A DNA stretch of 64,000 bases, from contig NZ_LT607751.1 in the NCBI RefSeq assembly GCF_900090305.1, positions 4,030,001 to 4,094,000 of the forward strand, written 5' to 3'. The position numbers and the translations under genes are program-made. Of this stretch, positions 16,601 to 24,114 are shown in pieces. The stretch's first letter is position 1. Each line of letters begins with the position of its first letter. The notes under the pieces were generated by a model. The model saw only the letters and a list, made by a program, of their open reading frames with translations, searched no databases and was not told the DNA's origin. The DNA comes from Micromonospora siamensis. GTDB taxonomy: Bacteria > Actinomycetota > Actinomycetes > Mycobacteriales > Micromonosporaceae.

Positions 16601-18791
16601 GCAGGTCGTCGTCGGGGCCCGGGTTGGCCGGGTCGCCCGGCGGGATCAGGTTCAGCTTCGAGTCGGCGAAGGCGTAGTTGCCGTTGACGGTCTGCCCGAA
16701 GTTGGTCGGGTCGTTGTCCGTGGGCGCGGCCTGGAAGCCCATCATCGGGGCCTCCACGCACATCTGGTTCGCCTCCCGACCGAATTCGGGCAGGGCCTGC
16801 TGGTCGGTCAGCGGCCGCCCGTCGAACATCCGCGCGGTGCAGCCACGCCCGGGCTGCCAGGTCTCCGAGGTGTACGCGTCGTTGAGCTCCGGCCCCTTCC
16901 GCAGCGACCCGTCCGCCTCGCGGACCGGCTCGCCGTCGGCGTCGCGCACCACCGCGTACAGGTGGACCTTCAGCCCGGGGATGCCCGGCTGGTACGGCTC
17001 GGTGACCGCGTACGCGGGGTCCAGCTCGTTGCGGGTGGTGTCGTAGGTGACGGTGCCGGCGATGCCGCCGTTCTCCGCCCCCCGGTACGGCTGCACCCCC
17101 CAGTCGACCCGGCCGGTGAGCCCGATGATGGGCAGCACGTCGACGTCGACGGCCGCGCCGAGCAGCGTGGTCGGGGTCGGCTCGTTGGGTGCCTGGAAGG
17201 TGATGCCGGTGGTCTTGTAGCGGGTGTTGAACGCCTCCAGCACCAGCCACCTGGTCAGCGGGTAAGCCTCCTTGATGGCGTAGTGCCCGGCGCTGTCGGT
17301 GACCACGCTGTTGGTGCCCTGGTCCATCAGGGAGTTGTCGCGTTCCTTGAGGACCACCGGGAAACGCGGCACGCCCTTCTCCCCCGGGTCCTGCCGGCCG
17401 TTGCCGTTGGTGTCGACGAAGACCGTGCCGGTGATCTCGGTGAACCAGCCGACCAGCGGCTTCGCCCCGACGTCGACGGTCCGCCCGCCGCTGACCGTGA
17501 CGTTGAACGAATCGAGCAGCATCTCCTGCGGGCCGTCCCAGAGGGTCAGCTGGTAGTCGCCGTCGGGCACGTTCGGGATCCGGAACGAGCCGTCCGCGCC
17601 ACCCCGGTCCAGGTAGACCATCCGGTCGCCGTCGCCCAGGTCGGACAGGGCCACCCAGGGCCGGGCCACCGGCCCGGCGATCTTCGCCCCGGCCACCCCG
17701 TCGGCCGGCAGCGTGACCCCGCCCTGGCCACCGACATAGGTGTACGCCTGAACGGCGGTGCCGGTGATCGCCCCGGACGCCGTGCCGGACAGCGGCGTCG
17801 GGGAGACGAACCCGAAGTCGACGTACGGCACCGGCTCACCGCCGAGGGTCTGCTCGGTGTCGTAGCCGGTGTCGCCCTCCTGCACCCAGACGTCCCAGTC
17901 GTGGCCGCCCTCCAGGGTGGTGGTCTGCACCCAGCTGCGTCCGCCGGGCGCGACGACCTGCGCCGCGTACCGGTCGGGGCCGAGGTTGGGGATGGTGATG
18001 TCGCCGTCGGCGTCGCTGCGGCAGCCGGTGGACTCCTCCGCGATCACCGGTCGGCCGTCGTCGTCGAAGACGACCCGACCGGTCGGGTGGTCGGCGTCCG
18101 GCGCGGTGTGCGCGTACCGCGTGCACAGCGGGTTGCCGTAGTAGTCGACGGTCACCTCGCCCATCACGTCGGCCAGGTGCGCGGTGAAACCGGCCAGCCC
18201 GTGCTCCGCGCCGACCTCGTACGTGCCGTCGACCGGCGCGGCGTCCTCGAAGACGCGCAGCCGCACGGTGCCCAGCGGCAGCGGGTACGGCTGCATGCCG
18301 ACGCTCACGTCGGTGGTCCGGCCCGGCGTCACGGTGAAGTGCTCTCCGTCGATCTTGTAGCCGTCGGCGGTGACCGAGATCAGGTAGCGGCCGGCGGGCA
18401 GGCCGTCCAGCGGCGTACCGGCGGCCAGGGTGTCCTGGTCGCCCTGGGCGACCACCGGCACCGCACCGGGGGTGTTGCGGATGGACGGCCAGCGGCAGTG
18501 GTCGGCGAAGTCCGGCGCGCTGGCCACCCCGGCGCGGGCCGGCAGGCAGTGCTCCGGGGCGTCGTGCGGGTCGCCGGAGTCGTCGGCGGTGATCAGCCAG
18601 TGGTAGGCGGACACCGGGTCGCCCCGCTGGACCTGCGGTCGCGGCCCGACCGTGCGGGCGCTCACCACGGCCAGGGTGATCGCGCCGGTGGTCGGTTCGG
18701 CGGCGGCCGGTCGCGGCGGTACGACGATCCCGACGAGCAGCAGGCAACAGGCGGACACGAACCAGCGCGGCCAGGTGGAACGACGCGGCAT
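13608..18791 (-). CDS. Giant secreted SdrD/TIG/beta-helix protein
   Basis: 1727 residues, the largest gene here and first of the copper operon. Residues 1-32 are a signal peptide (FVSACCLLLVGIVV). Residues about 100-430 hold carboxypeptidase-regulatory-like beta domains. Near 450-520 is an SdrD B-like domain (GTVFVDTNGNGRQDPGE). A region with several Cys follows, then an IPT/TIG-like domain near 1030-1100 (LTLTGSGFGTTPGRVDVTGF). Next comes a right-handed beta-helix (about 1140-1500), with rungs such as ITDNVIAANSGAYAGGV and GGGISHYGRSAGGKITNNRI. No membrane anchor or sorting signal is seen at the C-terminus, so it is probably released or bound by its partners. ATG 18791 follows GGGTGAGGG. It looks like an extracellular scaffold; a polysaccharide-binding or lyase role for the helix is possible. 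Confidence 0.88.
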   Translation of the reverse strand: MPRRSTWPRWFVSACCLLLVGIVVPPRPAAAEPTTGAITLAVVSARTVGPRPQVQRGDPVSAYHWLITADDSGDPHDAPEHCLPARAGVASAPDFADHCRWPSIRNTPGAVPVVAQGDQDTLAAGTPLDGLPAGRYLISVTADGYKIDGEHFTVTPGRTTDVSVGMQPYPLPLGTVRLRVFEDAAPVDGTYEVGAEHGLAGFTAHLADVMGEVTVDYYGNPLCTRYAHTAPDADHPTGRVVFDDDGRPVIAEESTGCRSDADGDITIPNLGPDRYAAQVVAPGGRSWVQTTTLEGGHDWDVWVQEGDTGYDTEQTLGGEPVPYVDFGFVSPTPLSGTASGAITGTAVQAYTYVGGQGGVTLPADGVAGAKIAGPVARPWVALSDLGDGDRMVYLDRGGADGSFRIPNVPDGDYQLTLWDGPQEMLLDSFNVTVSGGRTVDVGAKPLVGWFTEITGTVFVDTNGNGRQDPGEKGVPRFPVVLKERDNSLMDQGTNSVVTDSAGHYAIKEAYPLTRWLVLEAFNTRYKTTGITFQAPNEPTPTTLLGAAVDVDVLPIIGLTGRVDWGVQPYRGAENGGIAGTVTYDTTRNELDPAYAVTEPYQPGIPGLKVHLYAVVRDADGEPVREADGSLRKGPELNDAYTSETWQPGRGCTARMFDGRPLTDQQALPEFGREANQMCVEAPMMGFQAAPTDNDPTNFGQTVNGNYAFADSKLNLIPPGDPANPGPDDDLPLYAPLPDGQTQPLPPDDYLVAVESPDNPVGGGAMYQPTREEDVNVFAGDGFLPQENFPPSADQAGDQPAPPDPQPDPGEPPSQGNGITSSCAGALHTVHVTDPGFRDAGGSPFEGQSRPLCDTKLVEVRAGQASAPNFNLFTPVPLPTHFWGLVINDLGLTRDKRSSNFGEAEGLPDVPVGLYDWAGRLVDTVDTDFNGMYEAIEPSTSTYNCPLPAGPCPNMYRFVGNDPGQPGHLNANWNPRYRTIATNFQAWPGLYTVTDTAPTQVAAVAIGGDSGQLGAVVCDPAADVPQVYAASRPILRGNDPNRQLTLTGSGFGTTPGRVDVTGFADPTEAPRVTVTSWSDRRITLTLTNRDNPTDELTHGAAVLSVTAANGQKTVDGLTLQIVGNGAGTGSRGNPRVLQVNPPASAVRPGETTYATVQAALEAASRAGGTAVVAVWPHVAGTDNPYGAYYENVVVHSSVWLRGVGPGGRYADGTYVPGSVLDGRGFGIDNPAGAAWVDLVRSTPHAAPAEVPDGAVVTLLARENQFTRLNAPAVSGLRITGGNQSDFPGNVNANGSVHTPVGADGALITQGGGVYLHSQLHYAQITDNVIAANSGAYAGGVRIGTPYVDTGNDHVSVARNQIRDNGGTNLAGGVGIFAGSAGYSVDHNAVCGNFSAEYGGGISHYGRSAGGKITNNRIWLNQSYDEAGGVMVAGELPADPTKLSPGSGAVTIDRNLVEANLANDDGGGVRLLQVGNVPVTVTDNMLVDNISTHEGGGIALDDAPDVRFVANTVAGNLTTATAATSTGRAAPAGLSTAANSDQLQAVLPAGSPTFSRPKMFDNVFWDNRAGEWNGVSVTGIGAAGAAAGEAVRHWDMGSADGVGPLTPTESVLQETTGTAPSATNRVGLDPRFRNPFPVSVSVLTSRTFPTFRQAVIVLQQVPLTRMGDWHLTDATSSASDLGVLTRTYGTTTVVAPPVDIDGQPRALPHPDAGADELPVVPLAPTRRPR

Positions 18792-18882
18792 GCCCTCACC
18801 CCCTCGGTCAGCGGTGGCCCGCCGCGACGGTGCGCGGCCGGGCTGGTGTGAGGAGCATGGGTGGCGGTGGCGGGTCGACGAC

Positions 18883-18915
18883 CGTTCATGACGACGCCGT
18901 CATCGGAGCGTCATC
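18883..18915. promoter_or_regulatory. Direct repeats, putative OmpR-type operator in divergent promoter
   Basis: CGTCATC occurs at 18898-18904 and 18909-18915, exactly 11 bp apart, with a related CGTTCAT at 18883-18889. One-helical-turn spacing is typical for OmpR/PhoB-family regulators. The site lies between the copper operon (minus) and the two-component genes (plus), so the adjacent regulator could control both. Confidence 0.4.
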
Positions 18916-18998
18916 CTCGGGCGACCGCACGTGTCGCATCTACGACAGGAACTGTGCCCCGTTCGGCGGAAGCGTGAACGAACGCGAGGGGAGCTTCA

Positions 18999-19004
18999 TA
19001 TAGA
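18999..19004 (+). promoter_or_regulatory. Putative -10 box for the two-component operon
   Basis: TATAGA in an AT-richer spot 34 nt before the GTG at 19038. A poor -35 candidate (TGAACG, 18975-18980) lies 18 bp upstream. The surrounding 18792-19037 region holds no gene that I can support. Confidence 0.35.
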
Positions 19005-19037
19005 CGCCAGAAAGTCACCGACGGCTGTGGGGGCACG

Positions 19038-19706
19038 GTGGGACGGGTACTGGTGATCGAGGACGACGAACGGATCGGACGACTGGTCACCCGCGCGCTG
19101 GAGGGCGGTGGCCTGCTGACCGAGCGGGCGTCCTCCGGCAGCGCCGGGCTCGACGCGGCGCTGCGCCGCGACTACGACCTGGTGGTGCTGGACCTGATGC
19201 TGCCCGGCCTGGACGGGCGCCAGGTGCTGGACCAGTTGCGCGAGCGGCGACCGGAGCAGCCGGTGCTGGTCCTGTCCGCCGTGCCGGAGATCAGCACCCG
19301 GGTCGCGGTGCTGGAGGCGGGCGCCGCCGACTTCCTCGGCAAGCCGTTCGCGGTGGCCGAGCTGCTGGCTCGGGTCCGGGCCCGGATGCGCCCCGCGCCC
19401 GGCGGGGACGGCGGCCGGTGGCTGCGGATCGGGCCGGTGCAGCTCGACCTGCACCGGCGGCGGGTGACCGTCGACGGCGTCCGGGTGGAGCTGCCACTGC
19501 GGGAGTTCCTGCTGCTACAGCACCTGATGACCCGCGCCGGCCGGCCGTGCAGCCGCGACGAGCTGCTGGCCGACGTGTGGGGGTTGCACTTCGACCCGGG
19601 CAGCAACGTGGTCGACGTGTCGGTGCGCCGGCTGCGCGGTCGACTCGACCGGCCCGACCGGATCGAGACCGTACGCGGCGTGGGCTATGCGTACGCCACC
19701 GACTGA
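19038..19706 (+). CDS. OmpR/PhoB family response regulator
   Basis: 222 residues. Receiver domain (1-115): acidic pocket IEDDE, phospho-acceptor Asp near 51 in LVVLDLMLPG, and Lys in FLGKPF. The C-terminal winged helix (about 125-222) contains RVELPLREFLLLQHL and SVRRLRGRLDRP...RGVGYAY. It starts at GTG 19038 with only a G-rich stretch before it. The sensor kinase gene begins inside its last codons. The pair is divergent from the copper/cupredoxin operon, and tandem repeats of OmpR spacing lie between them, so copper or envelope stress sensing is a reasonable inference. Confidence 0.95.
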   Translation: MGRVLVIEDDERIGRLVTRALEGGGLLTERASSGSAGLDAALRRDYDLVVLDLMLPGLDGRQVLDQLRERRPEQPVLVLSAVPEISTRVAVLEAGAADFLGKPFAVAELLARVRARMRPAPGGDGGRWLRIGPVQLDLHRRRVTVDGVRVELPLREFLLLQHLMTRAGRPCSRDELLADVWGLHFDPGSNVVDVSVRRLRGRLDRPDRIETVRGVGYAYATD

Positions 19707-20856
19707 CCGCCTGCTGACCTGGATCTGGATCGTCTTCGCCACCGTCAACGTGGCGCTGATGTGGTTCCTGCCGGGCGAGGAGACCGTCCCGTTCCACCTG
19801 GTCTGGATCAGCCTGGCGCTGGTCTACGGCTTCACCACCTGGCGGCTGTCCCGGATGGTCGCGGCGCTGGCCGCCGTGACCACCACCACCGGGGTGATCC
19901 TGGCCCACCACGCGGCCGTCGGCGAGATCCGCTGGGAGGAGACCGCCGAGGAACCGCTGATGGCGGTGATCTTCATCGTGATGGCCTGGCACGTGCACCG
20001 CCGACACGTGCTGCTGCGCCAGATGCGGGGCCTGCGGGAGTCCGAGCGGGATCGCGCGCACCAACGGGAACTGCTGGTCCGGCTCGCCTCGCACGAGCTG
20101 CGGACCCCGCTGACCATCGCCCGCGGCTACACCGAACTGCTGCGCAGCACCCACGACGAGCCGTCGACGGTGGAGGACACCACGGTGGTCCTCGACGAGT
20201 TGGACAAGGCCACCCGCATCGCGCACCGCCTGGTCACGCTGATGCAGCTGGAGCAGCAGCCCCAGGCCCGGCTGGTCGACCTCGACGCGGAACTGGCCCG
20301 GATCGCCCGCCGCTGGGCGCCGGCCGCCGACCGCGACTGGTCCTGCCGGTCGGCCGTCGGCCAGAGCCGGGTCGACCCCGAGCGGCTGGAGGCGGCCCTG
20401 GACTGCCTCATCGAGAACGCGGTGAAGTTCACCGCGGCCGGTGACCGGATCGCGCTGGTCGGCCGGCGCGACGCCGACGGGTGGACGGTGGAGGTGGTCG
20501 ACTCGGGCGCCGGCATCCCGCCGGAGGTCGTACCCCGGCTCGTCGACGGCCGGCCGGGGCGGCCCACCGCCACCGGCACCGGTCTGGGGCTGGCCATCGT
20601 GCGGGCGGTCGCCGGGGCGCTCGGCGGCCGGGTGGTGGTGGGCGCCGGGCCGGACGGCGGCGCCCGGGTCGGCCTGTGGGTGCCCGAACGCGAGCCGGCC
20701 GGTACGCCGCGGCCGGGACCGGTCCGGCCGCGGTCGCCCGGCGGCCCGGCCACCCAGGCGGAACCGGACCGGCCGACCCGGAGGCCGGCCGGCCTGCGGC
20801 ACCCGGTGCGCAGCGTCGCGGACGGTGAACGGGGCGGGACGCGGCAGGTGTCGTGA
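19687..20856 (+). CDS. Membrane sensor histidine kinase
   Basis: 389 residues. Four closely spaced membrane helices (about 10-105) have almost no outside loop, so a signal would be sensed within the membrane or by the short loops. HisKA box SHELRTPLT (His near 136), N box CLIENAVKF, G1 VDSGAGIP and G2 GTGLGLAIV are all intact. The tail after 345 is Pro/Arg-rich. ATG 19687 overlaps the regulator gene by 20 bp, so the two are coupled. It is the partner kinase of the OmpR-type regulator upstream. Confidence 0.93.
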   Translation: MRTPPTDRLLTWIWIVFATVNVALMWFLPGEETVPFHLVWISLALVYGFTTWRLSRMVAALAAVTTTTGVILAHHAAVGEIRWEETAEEPLMAVIFIVMAWHVHRRHVLLRQMRGLRESERDRAHQRELLVRLASHELRTPLTIARGYTELLRSTHDEPSTVEDTTVVLDELDKATRIAHRLVTLMQLEQQPQARLVDLDAELARIARRWAPAADRDWSCRSAVGQSRVDPERLEAALDCLIENAVKFTAAGDRIALVGRRDADGWTVEVVDSGAGIPPEVVPRLVDGRPGRPTATGTGLGLAIVRAVAGALGGRVVVGAGPDGGARVGLWVPEREPAGTPRPGPVRPRSPGGPATQAEPDRPTRRPAGLRHPVRSVADGERGGTRQVS

Positions 20857-20903
20857 CGAGGAGGGTGGGGTAGCCCGGGGGGAAGGACATCGAAGGAGGA
20901 GCC

Positions 20904-21146
20904 ATGACCGACCCCCGATACGCCCCGCTCGGCCTCGCCGTCACCGGAGACCTCACCGAGGACGCCGGCGAGCGCGACGGCGGTCCCGTCGTCGGCGCCG
21001 ACGACGCCCGGGCCGACGCGGCGAACGCCGGCGCGGACACCGACCTGACCGGCGCCACCCGCGACTCCGACGGCACGCCGGTCGGTGCGGCCGACGCCGA
21101 CGCCGACCGGGCCCGGGCCGCCGGCGAGGAGCCGCTCCGACCGTGA
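20904..21146 (+). CDS. Small acidic, Ala/Asp-rich protein
   Basis: 80 residues, no family recognised. The coding call rests on a strong ribosome site (GAAGGAGGAGCC before ATG 20904), actinobacterial codon bias and a clear terminator after it. It starts MTDPRYAPLGLAVTGDLTED and continues with runs rich in Asp, Ala and Gly, so it is probably disordered. No membrane segment or Cys. The position after the kinase may be accidental, as 47 bp separate them. Confidence 0.7.
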   Translation: MTDPRYAPLGLAVTGDLTEDAGERDGGPVVGADDARADAANAGADTDLTGATRDSDGTPVGAADADADRARAAGEEPLRP

Positions 21147-21152
21147 CCACGC

Positions 21153-21184
21153 CCCGGGGGGCGGCCGGACCGGCCGCCCCCGGG
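21153..21184. terminator. Strong bidirectional terminator hairpin
   Basis: Twelve perfect base pairs centred on A21169 (GGGGGCGGCCGG with CCGGCCGCCCCC) in the gap between the convergent small acidic gene and the DMT transporter gene. GC-only, no T-run, as usual in high-GC actinobacteria. Confidence 0.7.
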
Positions 21185-21211
21185 CACCGGTGGGTCGGCG
21201 GGGCCGCCGGA

Positions 21212-22057
21212 TCAGCGGGCGGCCGGTGCCGAGCCGCCGGCCAGCCGGACCCCCGCCACGATGGCCGCCCCGGCGACCAGGAGCAGCGGGATCCGCGCCC
21301 CACCGAGGGAGAGCGTCTCGTGGAAGGCGGTCACCCCGATCAGCACACCGGCCACCGGCTCGGTCAGGGTGAGCGCGGTCAGCGGGGCGGCGATCCGACC
21401 ACTCTGGAACGCGTTCTGGTTGAGCTGCACGCCGAGCAGGGCCACCAGCACCAGCGCGGTCAGGCGGGGATCGGTCAGCAGCGCCAGCGGATTGCCGTGG
21501 ACCCCGGCGGCCACCGCCTTGAGCAGGGCGGCGGCCATCCCGTACAGCACTCCGGTGGCGACTCCGAGCAGGGCACCCCGGGCCGCGCCCGTGCTCGTCC
21601 GGGCCGCCAGGAGGCACAGGGTCACCACGCCGCCCACCCCCGCCGCCACCCACCACCAGGCGGCGGCGCTCGGGGCGTCGACCCCGGCGTGGGGGTCGGC
21701 GACGACCAGGAAGCCGATCAGCCCGGCCAGACCGACCAGCGTCGCCACCAGGTCACGGCGTCGCGCCCGCCGCCGGTTCCAGGCGGCCTCCAGCAGGACG
21801 GCCATGAAGAGTCCGGTGGCCATCAGCGGCTGCACGACGGCCAGCGGCCCGTACCGCAGCGCGAGAGCCTGGGCCAGGGTGCCGATCACGTCCGGGACCC
21901 AGCCGAGCTGCCACAACCGGGTGCCCAGCAGCCGCCAGAGCAGCCGGGGATCGAACGCCCGCCGCGCCGGCTGCCGCTTCGCCGCGCGCTCGTGCATGGT
22001 GGTGGAGAGAGCGAAGGCGAACGCCGCCACGAGGGCGGCCAGCACCGCGACGATCAC
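21212..22057 (-). CDS. DMT superfamily (EamA/NIPA-like) membrane transporter
   Basis: 281 residues with about nine to ten hydrophobic helices and small Arg-rich loops. It starts at helix 1 (VIVAVLAALVAAFAFALS), and the second half repeats the fold (TGVLYGMAAALLKAV, LTLTEPVAGVLIGVTAFHE). The LTEPVAGVL...E pattern is common in DMT carriers. Substrate unknown: a lipid-linked sugar, metabolite or cation such as Mg2+ are options. GTG 22057 overlaps the stop of the deacetylase gene (GTGA), so it belongs to the same operon as the glycolipid-type genes. Confidence 0.85.
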   Translation of the reverse strand: MIVAVLAALVAAFAFALSTTMHERAAKRQPARRAFDPRLLWRLLGTRLWQLGWVPDVIGTLAQALALRYGPLAVVQPLMATGLFMAVLLEAAWNRRRARRRDLVATLVGLAGLIGFLVVADPHAGVDAPSAAAWWWVAAGVGGVVTLCLLAARTSTGAARGALLGVATGVLYGMAAALLKAVAAGVHGNPLALLTDPRLTALVLVALLGVQLNQNAFQSGRIAAPLTALTLTEPVAGVLIGVTAFHETLSLGGARIPLLLVAGAAIVAGVRLAGGSAPAAR

Positions 22058-22821
22058 CGGTCGAGGGCCCGCTGCTCGCCCAGCGGTCCCACCGCCCAGC
22101 CCTGCCGCCGGCAGTGGGCGAGCAGCCGGGGCAGCGCGGCCAGGCTGGACCGCCAGGCGCCGGGGGCGGCCGTGCAGTCCGAGTCGTGCAGCAGGATCGT
22201 CCCGCCCGACCCGAGCCCCGCCCGGACGGTGTCGTGGACGCTGTCGCCGGTGGCCGTACGGGTCCAGTCCCGACCCCAGCAGGTCCAGAGGACGGGCCGC
22301 AGGTCCAGTCGGCGTGCCGCCAGCAGTGCGGCGCCGGTGAGCACCCCGTACGGGGGTCGGAAGAACAGTGGCCGGCGGCCGGTCACGGCCGTCACCAGGT
22401 CGCGGGTGCGGGACAGCTCCCGCCAGGTCGCCACCGGCCCGCGCAGCAGCAGGTTGCGGTGCTCCCACCCGTGTACGCCGACCTCGTGCCCCGCGGCGAC
22501 GATCCGCCGGCCCAGGTCCGGGGAGCGTTCCAGCATCGACCCGAGGACGAAGAAGGTCGCCCGCACGGAGTGCTCGGCCAGCACCGCCAGGAACCAGGGG
22601 GTCGACTCCGGGTCCGGGCCGTCGTCGAAGGTCAACGCCACCCGACCCGAGCCGACGCCCCCGTTCAGCCCAGGCAGGCACCACGACCGCAGCCCGGGCA
22701 GGGCGGTGAGGGCCGGGGCGACCTGCGCCGCGGCGAGGGAGACGGCGGCGGTCCGCAGCACCGGGCCCGCCCGGTGGAGCGCGGAGGCCCAGGGCAGCGC
22801 CACGCCCGGGTGCGGCCTCAC
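22054..22821 (-). CDS. Polysaccharide deacetylase (NodB homology) family protein
   Basis: 255 residues. N-terminal hydrophobic segment, then the NodB fold: TFDDGPDPE (catalytic base and metal Asp), HGWEHRN (metal His), RPPYG and the closing LHD in ILLHDSD. It should remove N-acetyl or O-acetyl groups from a glycan or glycolipid at the membrane. Both ends overlap the neighbouring genes by four bases (22818-22821 and 22054-22057), so expression is tightly coupled to the glycosyltransferase and transporter. Confidence 0.92.
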   Translation of the reverse strand: MRPHPGVALPWASALHRAGPVLRTAAVSLAAAQVAPALTALPGLRSWCLPGLNGGVGSGRVALTFDDGPDPESTPWFLAVLAEHSVRATFFVLGSMLERSPDLGRRIVAAGHEVGVHGWEHRNLLLRGPVATWRELSRTRDLVTAVTGRRPLFFRPPYGVLTGAALLAARRLDLRPVLWTCWGRDWTRTATGDSVHDTVRAGLGSGGTILLHDSDCTAAPGAWRSSLAALPRLLAHCRRQGWAVGPLGEQRALDR

Positions 22822-24059
22822 CGGCGGCCGATCCGGGTCAGGGCCGCCGACTGGGCCACGGCGACCAGCACGGCCATCGCGTCACCCACGATGTCCGCCA
22901 GCGCGGTCACCAGGGTGCGGACCCGCCCGGCGGGCGCCGGGGCCACCGGGGGCGCGGCGGCCAGCTCGGCTACCAGGCGGGCCGGATCGGTCGGGCCGGC
23001 GCTCACCCGGCCCGGCGGCGCCACGGGTCCACGGTGAGCGGAGCCGAGCGGCGCCGGGTCGTCGTCGAACGCGGCGGCCAGCGCGTCGAACGCCGGCCGC
23101 AACTGCTCCGGCGCGGGCACCCACCGGGTCAGCCCGTGTCGGGCCAGCACCGAGGCGTTGGCCCGGCCGTGCCCCGGGATCGGCCGGTAGGTGACCACGG
23201 GCAACCCGCTGGCCAGCGCCTCCTGGCAGGTCAGACCGCCGGCGTTCTCCACCACCAGGTCGACGGCGCGCATCAGCGCCGGCATGTCGTCGACCCAGCC
23301 GAACACGTGCTCGTGGTGGCGGAGCAACCGTTCCCGCAGCGTCTCGTTGCGTCCGCAGACCACCACCGGCCGGACCCGACCGGTCCCGGCGACCTCGGCC
23401 ACCGTGGTCTCCACCTCGCCGGCACCCCAGGCGCCCGCCACGATCAACGCCAGCCGGCCGTCGCGGGGCAACCCGAACCGGTCCCGCGCCCGGGCCCGGT
23501 CCTCGGTCGGCGGGGTGGCGAAGGCGGCCGGGACCAGCGGTTGCACCTCCCGCAGGCACACCGGGTCCGACACGTCGCGCAGCTCGGCGTGGCGCAGCGC
23601 GCAGTACACGTCCACGCCCGGTGAAACCCAGGTCGGGTGGACCACGAAGTCCGTCACGTAGGTGACCACCGGCACCCGTAGCCGGCGGCGCATCGGCCCG
23701 AGCAGCTGGTTGGCGAAGGGGTAGGTGGTGACCACCACCCGGGTGTCCGGCGGGATGCGGCGGCGCATCCGGCGACGGACCGGGCGCAGCAGGGCCCGGA
23801 CCAGCGCCACCGGGGCCCGGGAGCGGCTGGTGACGGTGAACAGCGCCTGGTAGCCCCAGGGCAGCCAGCGCAGGATCCCCCGGTACGCCTCCCGGAACGC
23901 CCAGCCCACCGGGGCCGGGAACGTGTCCAGCAGGTTCACCCGGTCGACCAGGAAGCCGTGCTCGCGCAGCCGCCGGGACAGCTCGGCGGCCGCGGTGTCG
24001 TGGCCGGCGCCCACGTCGGCCGACACCACGACGACCCGGCCGCGGCCCTGCTCCCTCAT
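22818..24059 (-). CDS. MGDG-synthase/MurG-like glycosyltransferase
   Basis: 413 residues of GT-B fold. It starts VVVVSADVGAGHDTAA, the monogalactosyldiacylglycerol synthase-type donor loop. The acceptor domain contains TTYPFANQLLGPM and THPTW-like VVHPTWVSPG. The nucleotide-sugar site is near 275 (VENAGGLTCQEALASG). Family members add hexoses to diacylglycerol or related lipids at the cytoplasmic membrane face. The last 60 residues are Pro/Ala-rich plus a hydrophobic stretch. Upstream lies the PAP2-flippase fusion, downstream the deacetylase, so a decorated glycolipid is the likely product. Acceptor and sugar are unknown. Confidence 0.88.
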   Translation of the reverse strand: MREQGRGRVVVVSADVGAGHDTAAAELSRRLREHGFLVDRVNLLDTFPAPVGWAFREAYRGILRWLPWGYQALFTVTSRSRAPVALVRALLRPVRRRMRRRIPPDTRVVVTTYPFANQLLGPMRRRLRVPVVTYVTDFVVHPTWVSPGVDVYCALRHAELRDVSDPVCLREVQPLVPAAFATPPTEDRARARDRFGLPRDGRLALIVAGAWGAGEVETTVAEVAGTGRVRPVVVCGRNETLRERLLRHHEHVFGWVDDMPALMRAVDLVVENAGGLTCQEALASGLPVVTYRPIPGHGRANASVLARHGLTRWVPAPEQLRPAFDALAAAFDDDPAPLGSAHRGPVAPPGRVSAGPTDPARLVAELAAAPPVAPAPAGRVRTLVTALADIVGDAMAVLVAVAQSAALTRIGRR

Positions 24060-24114
24060 CCGCCGCGCATTCCCAACGCCGGGTGATCCAATCCGGTCAC
24101 CTGCCGGCCGCAGG

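Noticed and set aside
14319..18851. 1510-codon plus-strand frame opposite the scaffold gene
   Set aside because: Low-complexity Val/Gly/Arg-rich translation, typical antisense artefact; the minus-strand product has real domains.
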